DNA of 20,770 nt from Chara braunii (taxonomy: Eukaryota > Streptophyta > Charophyceae > Charales > Characeae), in the NCBI GenBank assembly GCA_003427395.1, contig BFEA01000128.1, positions 2,976,580-2,997,349 on the forward strand. Reading direction: 5' to 3'. The position numbers were made by a program, and so were the translations under genes. The notes beneath the pieces were generated by a model. It saw only the letters and a program-made list of their open reading frames with translations. It did not search any database and was not told the origin of the DNA. Each line of letters opens with the position of its first letter. The stretch's first letter is position 1. Positions 1 through 8,312 of the stretch are shown here, piece by piece.

Positions 1-189
1 CGCAGGTTCAACTCTTCGAGTTGACGTAGATATTATACACAGGTAAGTTGGGGAACTAGGGATCAAGCCCTGGGATCTGCCTCAGCTACCACGAATTGGT
101 GAATACCGTTTCACTTCGTTACACTTAGGATTGCCTGTATTAAGGGTCTTTGCTTTACACGATCAGTATGGATTCTTTTTTATTCTATT

Positions 190-942
190 ATGAAGACCAT
201 GGAGACTAGTACTTCAGAACACATTGATGTGGTCTGCCTGCAGAAGACCAAGCTTTCTGAGAAAAAGATAGCTACCCCGGCTCTATGGTGGAAGGGCCAC
301 CAGGTATGGGCACCAGCGCAGGGTACGAAGGGAGGGGTGTGTATCCTTGTATCCCTCCATTTCAGAGGAGAGGTGAGAGACTGGTACTATGATTCAAGGG
401 GACGGTGGGCATGGGTGGTCCTTCAGTGGGGGAAAGAGGTGTGGGGGCTGGTCACGGTGTATGGTCCGATGGAGATCGGTGTACGGTCCGATGGAGATCG
501 GTGCACGGTAAAGGTTGTGGGAAAGGCTGCGGACATTGGTGCCGGATGTGGAAAATATCATTTTAACGGGGGATTATAACTCCATTGCCGACCTGCTGCT
601 GGATGCAGCAACGACCAGGCATTTGGACGCAGATTTGCTGGCACTTGTCAACAGCATGATAGGTTTGGGGTGCACGGATGCGTACAGGGCCTTGTACCCG
701 CAAGAAAAGAGCTGCACGTTCTCTGGCAACACAACGTCTAGAAGTAGGATTGACATGATATGGGCGACAGCGGCGCTCAGTGACACAGTGGAGCAAGTCC
801 AGATAATTCCAATGGGATATGGGACACCCCCCGAAGGCAGTCCCTGCATGGGTGTCTAAAAGCGCATGAGTTCAGGCCACCGATTGCCCAATTCTGGGAG
901 CACTGGGTAGAGGAGTGCCCAATTCTGGGAGCTGCCCGGTAA
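190..942 (+). pseudogene. LINE endonuclease fragment (EEP/APE-type), frameshifted
   Basis: Remnant of the N-terminal endonuclease of a non-LTR retrotransposon, the domain that nicks target DNA for target-primed reverse transcription. Three frames carry it. Frame 1 (190 to about 477) holds IDVVCLQKTKLSEKK, a GGV stretch and VTVYGP. Frame 2 (about 479-830) holds ILTGDYNSIAD, the GD-x-N box, and SRSRIDMIWAT, the S-x-IDMIW box. Frame 1 again (838-942) holds HEFRPPIAQFWEHWVEE, the usual linker after the DH box. The shift from frame 1 to frame 2 lies at a 22-bp duplication, and TAA follows at 509-511. The catalytic Glu of the QETK box is Lys (CAG AAG ACC AAG at 240-251), so the enzyme would be dead even with the frame intact. 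No reverse transcriptase follows: the match ends where an unrelated repeat begins near 931. The family differs clearly from the minus-strand LINE at 4698-13801. The homology call is from motifs only. Confidence 0.75.
456..499 (+). repeat. 22-bp tandem duplication breaking the endonuclease frame
   Basis: Two adjacent copies of a 22-bp unit (456-477 and 478-499) starting GGTGTATGGTCC and GGTGTACGGTCC, identical except one T/C. A third partial start (GGTGCACGG) follows at 500. Since 22 is not a multiple of 3, the duplication moves reading from frame 1 to frame 2. Both copies encode the VYGP start of the conserved endonuclease strand in their respective frames, so the duplication explains this frameshift. 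Confidence 0.9.
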
Positions 943-1489
943 ACCTTAGCAGAGAGGGAGAAGAGGACAACAAACGAGGGGCTATATATATTGTCACATC
1001 ACTACAAACTAAAAGAGCGCACTTTGCGGAACAAAGAATAAAAGCAAAAAACGGGCACATCATGAAAACAACACAAAGAATCCCTGGTGCAACATGACTT
1101 AGAGAGCCTGGAGAATCAGAGAAGAGAACAAAAATGTTTGGCTAGGCAGTGTGAAATCAGACAAAGAATGTTCACCAACCATCCAAGCATTCATAACATC
1201 CAAGCAACCACACACCCTGGGGCAGACTCAGGAACGCTGGTTCCGGTTTCCAGCAGGTGCTGCTTCCCACCAATAGAAAATAGCTTATTTCAGGAAATAT
1301 ATGTATATATCGTCACAAATAGAACTGCCCGGTAAACCGTAGGCAGAGAGAGAGAAGAGGACAACAAACGAGGGGCTGTGACAAACTGTTTCGTCAGCCG
1401 ACTCATAAGGAGGCTGAACCATCGTCACAAATAGAACTGCAGAGAGAGAAGAGGACAACAAACGAGGGGCTGTGACGAACTGTTTCGTC
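931..1489. repeat. Dispersed and tandem copies of a GA-rich repeat
   Basis: A segment beginning CTGCCCGGTAAACC and running through GAAGAGGACAACAAACGAGG occurs at about 931-985 and 1326-1380, with a shortened copy at about 1436-1475. The last two lie in a larger tandem unit of about 112 bp (1310-1422 and 1423 onward) that starts CGTCACAAATAGAACTGC. A perfect hairpin, GACGAA / CTGT loop / TTCGTC, sits at 1474-1489. No coding signal was seen; the short open frames at 915-1335 do not resemble proteins. Confidence 0.8.
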
Positions 1490-1505
1490 GGAGTTTCACC
1501 GACTC

Positions 1506-1524
1506 ATATATATATATATATATA
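1506..1524. repeat. AT microsatellite
   Basis: Uninterrupted alternating AT run. It marks the junction between the GA-rich repeats on the left and the next tandem repeat family on the right. Confidence 0.95.
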
Positions 1525-2110
1525 TCAAACCTCCCTCTCGCTAATCTGCATTACATCCAAACCCCACTATACAGGACTGAGTGACCCTATAGTGTACTGA
1601 ACTAGTCAGTCCCCTCCTACATATGTCACCACTACATCACATGATGATAGAAGTCCTAGTAGTAGCTCCTTCCCATTGTCGCCACTTGAAGAAGAAGCCC
1701 TCGTGGTCACACCTTGTCCTTCTAGATGTCCTCATTATGTGAGAGTACGTTCCACACTTTTCCTCTCTCCTTACTCCTCTAAGTCTGCATTACATCCAAG
1801 CCCCACTATACAGGACTGAGCGACCCTATAGTGTACTGAACTAGTCAGTCCCCCCTACATATGTCAAACCTCCCTCTCGCTAATCTGCATTACATCCAAA
1901 CCCCACTACACAGGACTGAGCGACCCTATAGTGTACTGAACTAGTCAGTCACCACTACATCACATGATGATAGAAGTCCTAGGGGTAGCTCCTTCCCATT
2001 GTCGCCAGTTGAAGAAGAAGCCCTCGTGGTCACACCTTGTCCTTCTAGATGTCCTCGTTACGTGAGAGTACCTTCCACACTTTTCCCCTCTCCTTACTCC
2101 TCTAAGTCTG
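1525..2110. repeat. Three-copy tandem repeat (two long, one partial)
   Basis: A unit starting CAAACCTCCCTCTCGCTAAT, with the landmark CATTACATCCAA (at 1549, 1788 and 1888), is present as a long copy (1525-1787), a partial copy of about 77 bp (1788-1864) and another long copy (1865-2110). Both long copies end in TTACTCCTCTAAGTCTG. Copies differ at scattered single positions and by a small indel around CCCTCCTACATATGT, so they are not recent. No open reading frame or LTR ends (TG...CA plus primer site) were found. The unit may be a minisatellite or a rearranged LTR. Confidence 0.85.
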
Positions 2111-2476
2111 TCTGGCGTCCAATCTGAATCCTACCCCTGTAAACTTACTGCTCTACCCCTCCTGGGACACAACAACATCGCATGGGACACTCAGACTCAG
2201 ATAGACTCTTGTAGACACAGGGCACACAGCAAGATGCAAGCTCAGAAACACAGCACATCACCCCAACAGACAATTGCACGGCATACATACATCACAAACA
2301 GAATACACAACTCAGAAACACAGCAAAACAGACTTAAACTCCAACATCTCAGCAAAACAGACCAAGGCATATTTTTTTTCAGGTTCTAAGACTGGAAACT
2401 GCTTGGGCCATTATAATGTAATCTCAGGGGAGGTGTTAAAGCACAGTACATCCCAAACATCGGCAGGGACTGCTTT
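2111..2476. other. Non-coding stretch, no gene seen
   Basis: AC-rich low-complexity sequence with several CAGAAACACAGCA-like reiterations (about 2246-2350), then unique sequence. The short plus-strand open frame at 2274-2603 has no recognisable motif and looks like chance. If the exon at 2812-3832 is real, this stretch may lie in its downstream intron. Confidence 0.5.
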
Positions 2477-2704
2477 CGGAGGCTGCCCGCTGTCGACGCA
2501 TTTTATCAATGGTGCGCGAGCCTCCGGAATTTTAGGAGAGGCTCAATCGGATTCTCAACTTGGCTGGGGCCATGTACCAGTACATGCCATACGTCGGTCG
2601 TGAGCCTCTTTCAGAGGCCACCTGCTGCCGATGTTCGGCACGTGAGCCTCCGGAATTTTAGGAGAGGCTCAATCTGGTTCTCAACTTGGCTGGGGCCATG
2701 TACT
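2477..2704. repeat. Cluster of perfect inverted repeats with a 63-bp direct repeat
   Basis: Six inverted repeats are packed here: CGGAGGCT (2477-2484) with AGCCTCCG (2519-2526); GAGCCTC (2518-2524) with GAGGCTC (2538-2544); CATGTAC (2571-2577) with GTACATG (2580-2586); GCCTCT (2604-2609) with AGAGGC (2613-2618); TGCCGA (2626-2631) with TCGGCA (2635-2640); and GAGCCTC (2644-2650) with GAGGCTC (2664-2670). The first and second share bases, so they are alternatives. A direct repeat of about 63 bp occurs at 2515-2577 and 2642-2704. The order could be a folded RNA, a MITE-like remnant or a cruciform-prone spot; the sequence does not decide. Confidence 0.75.
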
Positions 2705-2805
2705 GGTGGTTTAAGGCCTCTCCCTCACCCTCAGTTTCCAGCAATTCCAGCCTTTTCCAGGGGCTTCAACATTTGGCACACAGTTTATTTCAATTGAGTT
2801 TTCTT

Positions 2806-2811
2806 CCTTAC
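2806..2811 (-). other. 5' splice donor of the host exon
   Basis: On the minus strand the exon ends ...TTGCAG and continues GTAAGG, a near-consensus U1 donor. Reading through would meet TAA at once (AGG TAA), which supports a splice here instead of continued translation. Confidence 0.75.
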
Positions 2812-3832
2812 CTGCAACTTCCAGGGATCCCATGGACTCTGACATGCGCTACAATTGGAGCTGTCACTGGTACCCGCAAATGCTCTGCAGTTAGAGGCCC
2901 TTGGAAACGGTTCAATGTTCCCCGCACCACTTCTGTGCATCCAAAAGCAGCAGAAAGCGCTGTGAAGGTCCCTTGTGACACTCCAATGCACTCCACATTA
3001 CCCCCTACTTCTGGACCTAGAAAACGGATTTCCCAGAAGCTGTTCATGCAGCACGCTTGTGAAGCAGTGACTGACACTGAGCCTGGTCCCGCCAAGTAAT
3101 GAAGTACACTGAGCATCTGGTCTGCTGATGCATCCCATGGAAGCAGCACAGGTCCTCGACCTCTGAATGTCAACATGATGGATCCCTCCAGGGGCTGTGA
3201 TCGATTCCTTGTACGCTGAGTTTCAGCTGCTATGCCTTCACCTCTGAGGTTAGCAGTGTCTATCTGAATGAGTGGGAAGTCATTCCTCACGTACGGAAAA
3301 TCAATCACGTAGTCCCGAACCATGTGAGTTGCGTTGAACCTATTCTCGTAGAAGTTACCAGATGCACCTGGTGCTAAGGTGAGCCTATCAACGAATGACC
3401 CCATATACCTATTTTGAGCTGTATACGGAACATCATGGACAATTTGGCTTCCGCTATCGAAGTACATGTCAAATGTCCCACCAAAAGCTGGGATGTAAGC
3501 CTGTTCCCTAATGACTTCCGCTTTCTCATTGGGAGGTCCTGCAGGGGACTGGACAAACTCTCGAACATCCTGTAGCAGATCTGACCACAACTGATCATCA
3601 AGTGGCACCATAAAAGCCGTGAGCAGAGCTGGCTGTCCCGTCAATTCATCAAAGAAATCAGAGCTCCAGTTATCCCAGTCAAGAGTGTAGATCATGTCAG
3701 TCGTTTTCTCTGTTGCCACAACTTCACAACGAAGATTTGACGGATTTGGCAGAATGGATAGCGTTTCCAGTGCTCCCTTGACATCATCGCAATAATCAGG
3801 TCCCAGATGAGCTATGGGCAAAGCTGTCTGCC
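2812..3832 (-). CDS. Internal exon of a large extracellular-type repeat protein
   Basis: One 1021-nt open stretch on the minus strand with no stop, flanked by good splice signals: acceptor TTTTCTCATTCCTAG just upstream (AG at 3833-3834) and donor CAG/GTAAGG (GT at 2810-2811). The intron phases are 1 before and 2 after. Counting from the TTG codon at 3821, the protein shows the end of one unit (residues 1 to about 95, CDDVKGALETL ... GQPALLTAF), a second unit (about 113-212, GGTFDMYFDSG ... DFPLIQIDTANLRG) and a third (about 212-310, GSIMLTFRGRG ... SVSVTASQACC ... SFWEIRFLG). This G-x-F-x-L-x-F, AL-x-x-L, W-x-I-x-F pattern recalls repeats of about 100-130 residues in very large secreted or membrane-anchored proteins of algae and other protists, some of them fibrocystin-like. 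Asn-linked glycosylation sequons occur at N163 and N206. The start codon and remaining exons are not in view. Coding status is fairly sure; family assignment is tentative. Confidence 0.7.
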
Positions 3833-3851
3833 CTAGGAATGAGAAAAGAAG
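3833..3851 (-). other. 3' splice acceptor of the host exon
   Basis: The minus strand reads CTTCTTTTCTCATTCCTAG immediately before the exon, a strong pyrimidine tract ending in AG. The frame upstream of the AG runs into the pyrimidine tract and has no protein character. Confidence 0.75.
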
Positions 3852-3902
3852 ACCTTTCGAGTCTTTATACTGCTGCCAGTCCTTGACAACTAACAGCTGC
3901 CG

Positions 3903-4288
3903 CTCCCTCTGAGGAATCTTGTAAAAGACCCTGACATGTTAACCAAACATGGTGACAGCCAAACCAGCCATAAAACCTGTGCATTAGATGAGATTTGCAG
4001 CAATTTCGGGGGGGGTGGGGGAAGAGGAGGGAACAGTGTCAATGTTGGTCCAATAATAGGTGTGTCGTCCTTGAGAACTTTAGACTCTCTCCAGTCTCCC
4101 TCTGAGGAATCTTGTAAAAGACCCTGACATGTTAACCAAACATGGTGACAGCCAAACCAGCCATAAAACCTGTACATTAGATGAGATTTGCAGCAATTTC
4201 GGGGGGGTGGGGGAAGAGGAGGGAACAGTATTAATGTTGGTCCAGTAATGGGTGTGTCATCCTTGAGAACTTTAGACTCTCTCCAGTA
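3903..4288. repeat. 193-bp tandem duplication in the upstream intron
   Basis: Two adjacent copies with a period of 193 bp (landmark GAGGAATCTTGTAAAAG at 3911 and 4104). They differ at a few bases and by the length of a G run. Each contains a run of seven or eight G, then TGGGGGAAGAGGAGGG, which fits a G-quadruplex pattern on the plus strand. The 152-residue minus-strand open frame crossing both copies (3890-4348) is just this duplication read in changing frames and is not called as a gene. Confidence 0.9.
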
Positions 4289-4346
4289 TTTTATTAAAGG
4301 TCCTGCACGTCTCTTTAGTGGCATTTTATTAAAGGTCTTGCACGTC
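4288..4346. repeat. 35-bp-period short duplication
   Basis: ATTTTATTAAAGGTCCTGCA (4288) recurs as ATTTTATTAAAGGTCTTGCA (4323), each followed by CGTC. It sits directly after the 193-bp duplication. Confidence 0.85.
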
Positions 4347-4685
4347 AACCATCCATGGGCAGAATTAAAGCAGTCATAGTGCAGGAATCCATTGAATTTT
4401 CAACACAGATGCAGCTCACACATGCTCGTACATGTCAATGATATTTAATAGCAATCACTATTTAGTAGTTTGCACAAATGGTACAAGATCCAGAGTCCCC
4501 ACTAAGTGAAACTCACAAGGAGTGTTCAATTGCAAGAAACATGTGAACAGCTTGCCGCATTTGTCCTTCCCAGGTCCACTTCAGGTCAAGCAATTGGTTT
4601 GTGTGACATTTGTCCGAAAAGGTTGAGCAATCGTCCTGTATTGTCTCTAATACTCTATTCATTTTGCACGTCAGTCTGTTCAGGC
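4347..4685. other. Non-coding stretch, probable host intron
   Basis: Unique sequence between the duplicated intron segment and the LINE tail. The minus-strand frames show no gypsy protease or reverse transcriptase motifs, so it does not look like the missing 3' half of the gag-bearing element. Confidence 0.4.
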
Positions 4686-4695
4686 ATTCACTGTT
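4686..4695. repeat. Candidate LINE target-site duplication, 3' side
   Basis: ATTCACTGTT lies just outside the poly(A) tail, separated by TATCTTTCTTTC. The same ten bases stand at the inferred LINE 5' end (13802-13811). Including neighbours the match is 12 of 14 (G-Y-ATTCACTGTT-K-A). Confidence 0.5.
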
Positions 4696-4697
4696 TA

Positions 4698-4724
4698 TCT
4701 TTCTTTCTTTTTTTTTTTTTTTTT
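4698..4724 (-). other. LINE poly(A) tail
   Basis: The plus strand reads CTTTCTTT and then a long T run, i.e. an A-rich tail on the LINE coding strand, 0.64 kb beyond the ORF2 stop. Internal G interruptions near the end are common in old tails. Confidence 0.7.
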
Positions 4725-5360
4725 AGTTAAACAGGTCCTTAGGGTCCTGGCTCCATATCCATTCTGGGGAGCGTCAGTCCGGTTCCTATTCCCCCGGCAA
4801 GTCAAAATTGAAAACAACATGGCCGAAGGAACCCTGACCAGCATTGATTACTCCTGATAGGAGGATTGACTGTCAGCTTGCCTTTCCCTGAATTCTCTCA
4901 GATTTCCTCTGTGAAAATCTGTCAGCTAAAGCTTTGAAACACAAGGAAAACCGAGAAACGACAAATAGGTTGCTCTTGGGTAGCTTGGAGGACTTTTTAT
5001 CATCCTTATGTGGTTTGGTGATCCTCTAGACCACCCATTGGGTGCAGTCTTTCCACCGTATGTTGAAGTCTGTTAACTCTGTGATTTCCTTCCCACCAGC
5101 CAAACATTGACAAACTTGGAGAGGATACTCTGTTGCCGGTCTTCGTCATCAGGCAAGGAGTGCCTTGTCTTGTGCCATCAGCATACGATCTCCACCTGGA
5201 TCAAGGTCCTTGTCTCCGCCCACACCTTTTGTCTTGGCGATGATAGTCCTTCGATAGTCCTGCTGCATCTTTCCTTCCAAATCGACCATAGTGTTACCTT
5301 CCTGATCATGCCAAACCATATCCTTTCCGTATTGTTAAAACCAGCCGGAATGTTAGTCCG
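4725..5360 (-). other. LINE 3' untranslated region
   Basis: No protein character was seen on either strand between the ORF2 terminus and the poly(A) run. The plus-strand open frames at 4506-4730 and 5107-5376 have no recognisable motif. Assignment as 3' UTR rests only on position. Confidence 0.5.
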
Positions 5361-6450
5361 TCATAGTAGAAGTTGAATAGGATTTTCAGGAAGGGGCTTT
5401 GAGAAAAGGGAGTCCCAGAGGTCTGATGCCCTGGCCCAGTACTCCGTCGCTTCCTTACAGCGTATTAGGCAGTGAAGAATGTCTTCCGGCTCGTTATCTG
5501 AACAGACTGTGCACAGTTCAGAACTGTTCGGGTCATACCTCCATCCTCGAATATGGAGCCATTGATTGACAGGCAACGCCACATAGGCGATAAGCCATTG
5601 GCCCATTCTCGAATATGGACTCCTAATTTTGACTGGCCTAATCGTTTAAAATTTTTTCCATGGGATTTGTGAGATCTGGTCTCTAGGCCCATTCTGCTGG
5701 GTTGAATTCCAGGCCCTGAATCGCGGTGTCCACTCTGAAGATTGTTTTGGGCCAGGAGCCCATGACTCTCACTTTCCCGAGGAGGAGAGTATCTAGGCTT
5801 GTTCTTTCCACGTCTTTGTCTACGATAGATGCGGAGCCATGAGCTGACAGCAACCTTGGGTATAACACTGCAACAGTACTGGATCTCTGTTCTTGTGTGA
5901 GAATTGATAGGCTTTCTAGGGGAGCTGCTCCTGTATCCCGATTCCCCATTCACCTGTTTTCCATGTAGACGTTCTGTTTAGCAGCTCTTTCCAGCCGTCC
6001 GGGATGCAGTTGATGATGGTCTGCAGGTTCCTATCTCGCCGGTGACAGCCCTTGAGGCGAGAGACCAGTTCCTGGTCAGTTACCCAATGTTTTTTCTCTT
6101 CATCCCACAAGTGGCAGATTTTCTATACTCCGTGTTTTATCCATGAAAAGCCAACGCATATTCCCTAGTTTGAGAGAAAGCGAGTGATTGCTTTCGTCTC
6201 TCACCCACGGATCGCCAAAGAGGGGTTGTCTCAGTACCTCTTCCCTGGACTTGGGTTTGCCGATTTTTCTCAGCATGATTTCCGGGCAGATCCGTACCAG
6301 GGCTGTCCAATAGGGTGTGGGCAGTCTAGCTTCCGGAGGGTCAACTCCTCGTCGTTGGTTTCTGCGTCCTGTTTTCGGGGTCCATTCTTGTCCATTCCTT
6401 GTTCATCACCCAGAATAGGCCAGGCATGTTTGCCAGAGTCGGTACCGGGC
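5361..6450 (-). pseudogene. LINE ORF2 C-terminal region with zf-RVT zinc finger
   Basis: The C-terminal part of the LINE polyprotein is scattered over three frames. HLWDEEKKHWVTDQELVSRLKG and NLQTIINCIPDGWKELL lie in 6110-5916. GKVRVMGSWPKTIFRVDTAIQGLEF lies in 5949-5683. GVHIREWANGLSP sits in the frame of 5953-5465. The end is LCTVCSDNEPEDILHCLIRC in 5606-5361, the C-x2-C ... H-x4-C reverse-transcriptase-associated zinc finger thought to help RNA or target binding. The protein ends with TTGAATAGGATTTTC-side residues PIQLLL near 5361. At least three frameshifts occur here, and the stretch 6450-6110 is degraded, with several stops. All key zinc ligands are still present. Confidence 0.75.
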
Positions 6451-8161
6451 CTAGCCTCTTATGCTGTCCAGTGCGAGTTTCTTCCATGCTGTGCCCGATT
6501 TAGTAAGAATTTTGATAATCCATTTGACGTGGAGGGCTTTGGTTTCCTGCTTGGGGTCTATAATGCCCAGACCCCCTTTGCTTGGTTTTCTCGTAATATA
6601 ATGCCATGCTATCTTTGGGATACAGTTGGTTTTATTGGGGTCCCCTGACCACAGGTAAGCTTTTGCTTTACGGTTTAGTTCATTGATCGTGTTATCTGGT
6701 ACCGCCCAGACTGAGGCTATATACCACATCATCGAGAAGATAGAGGTGTTGATGGTAAGTGCGCGACCGAGTAGGGACGCGAAGGTATTGCCCCATCTGC
6801 CTGTTTCGTTGATTTGTTTGGTCAATACGTTATGGGCCATCTGGGGGGCAAGACCCTCTTTTGTCATCAGGATCCCCAGATATCGTGTGGGTGTCTCAGG
6901 TGTTTCCCAGGTCATTGCTGCCTCTGGGCCTTGGAGCTGAGGGGGTTCTTCTTCTCCCACCCACCACCCAATTGTCTTCTTCCAGTTGATTTTCATTTTT
7001 GATGCAATTCTGAAGGCTTCCATAGCTCTGACTAACACAATGAAAGATGAATCCGAGGCTCGTATGAGGACGGTAAGGTTGTCTGCAAACGTTATTACTG
7101 TTGAAAAATTCAGATGATGGGCTGATCCTGCATTGACTTCTGGTAGTATATGGATAGAGGGATCCTTCCGGAGGAAGGAGGCGATCGCTTCCATGACAAA
7201 TGAGAAGATTGGAGGGGCTAATGGATCTCCTTGGCGAACTGAGCGAGAGAATGGGTAACAGTCTGATCGTAGGCCATTCACTTGTACACAGCCAATGGCT
7301 TCGTTGTAGAGGATACGTACCCATTTTCTGAAATTCGGGCCAACTCCCTTCTTTTTCCATTCTTGCATTTGTAAAAACCAAGTTGACTTGGTCATACGCC
7401 TTCTCAAAATAAAAAAACAGTATTGCAGTGTTGATCCTCTTGTCTCATACTTTATTGGTTGCTTCGTTGAGGGTAAGTTCATTTTCCAGAATGTTTCTCC
7501 CCAGAATGAAGCTTGTTTGGTCTATATGGAAACACTTGTCGGTGAGGTCGAGGATCCTGAAGGTCAGGGCTTTGGCTAGGATTTTGTAGGCCAGTGTGAG
7601 TAAGGAGATAGGTCTGTAGTTTCTTAAGTCTTCTTTTTCAGCCTTCTTGTATGGTAGTGTAACTATGCTGCTGCTCAACAAATTCCCTAGTCCGCCTTTG
7701 AGCCAACTGTCTTGGTAGAAATTTAATAGGTCGCCCTCCAAAAGTGGCCAGAATTTTTCCCAAAATTCTTTTGTTAAACCATCAATACCTTGCGTTTTGT
7801 TGTTGTTCATGCTTTCAAGTGCGCATTGGAGCTCTTCCAAGGTGATGGGCTTGTCTAGAGCATCTGCTTGCTCTTGGGATATCGTTGGGTCTAGGTATTG
7901 GAACATTCTGGTGCGAGCTTCTCTGGTGCTGGGAGGGGTAGGAGTCGGGGTCTTTGTATGATAGAGCTCCTCATAGAACTCCTTGGCTATGTTTACCATT
8001 CCTTCGCTGTTCCTTCGCATTAGTGCTGGGTCGGTAAGAGTCTTCAGGCCTTCAATTGAATTGGACCTTGCATTTGCTTTAATCCTTGCGAAGAAATGCT
8101 TTGACATTGATTCGCTTAGCTCATATTCATTCATTTTTGCTCTTATTTGAACTCCTACCAT
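6451..8161 (-). pseudogene. LINE ORF2 reverse transcriptase domain, catalytically dead
   Basis: The RNA-dependent DNA polymerase of the LINE. The frame of 8161-7445 gives SKHFFARIKAN, FYEELYH, NNKTQGIDGLTKEFWEKFW, SSSIVTLPYKKAEKEDLRNYRPISLL and SFILGRNILEN. A TGA at 7447-7445 (KV*DKR, best explained by CGA to TGA) interrupts it. The same frame continues with INTAILFFYFEKAYDQVNL. A slip in the A5 run near 7350 changes frame, and the frame of 7482-6451 then gives KKGVGPNFRKWVRILYNE, VRQGDPLAPPIFSFVMEA, TFADNLTVL and RYLGILMTKEG plus the thumb. Motif A normally has F-x-D; here it is FFYF, Asp to Tyr. Motif C normally has F/Y-A-D-D; here it is FADN, Asp to Asn. Both metal-binding aspartates are therefore altered. 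Domain identity is very secure from motif order. Confidence 0.9.
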
Positions 8162-8312
8162 CGGTACATGGACAATTTTTCTCTCGACTTATGGAAAATA
8201 TTAGTGTAGAGTGGGGAGGAGGCGCTGTCAATTGAGTTTGACTCTACAATCTTTAGGGCTGTCTCCAGTGCTAATTTCCTCTATTTTCTCGCTTGCCAGT
8301 TTTCTTGACATC
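8162..8312 (-). other. Degraded linker between LINE endonuclease and reverse transcriptase
   Basis: The minus-strand frames carry several stops and no clear motif. By position this is the connecting region of ORF2. Confidence 0.4.

Noticed and set aside
59-95. tRNA-like A-box and B-box on the minus strand (TGGTAGCTGAGG ... GGCTTGATCCC)
   Set aside because: The spacing between boxes is too short and the B-box is imperfect, so it is left as a possible SINE trace only.
976-990. TATA-box-like CTATATATATTG as a promoter
   Set aside because: It lies in a repeat adjoining a LINE fragment, with no gene downstream.
3890-4348. 152-residue minus-strand open frame with an internal duplication
   Set aside because: It is the 193-bp tandem duplication read through, and the second copy changes frame at the C run. 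Coding is not supported.
4347-4685. Missing pol half of the gypsy-type element on the far side of the LINE
   Set aside because: No protease, reverse transcriptase or integrase motif in any minus-strand frame.
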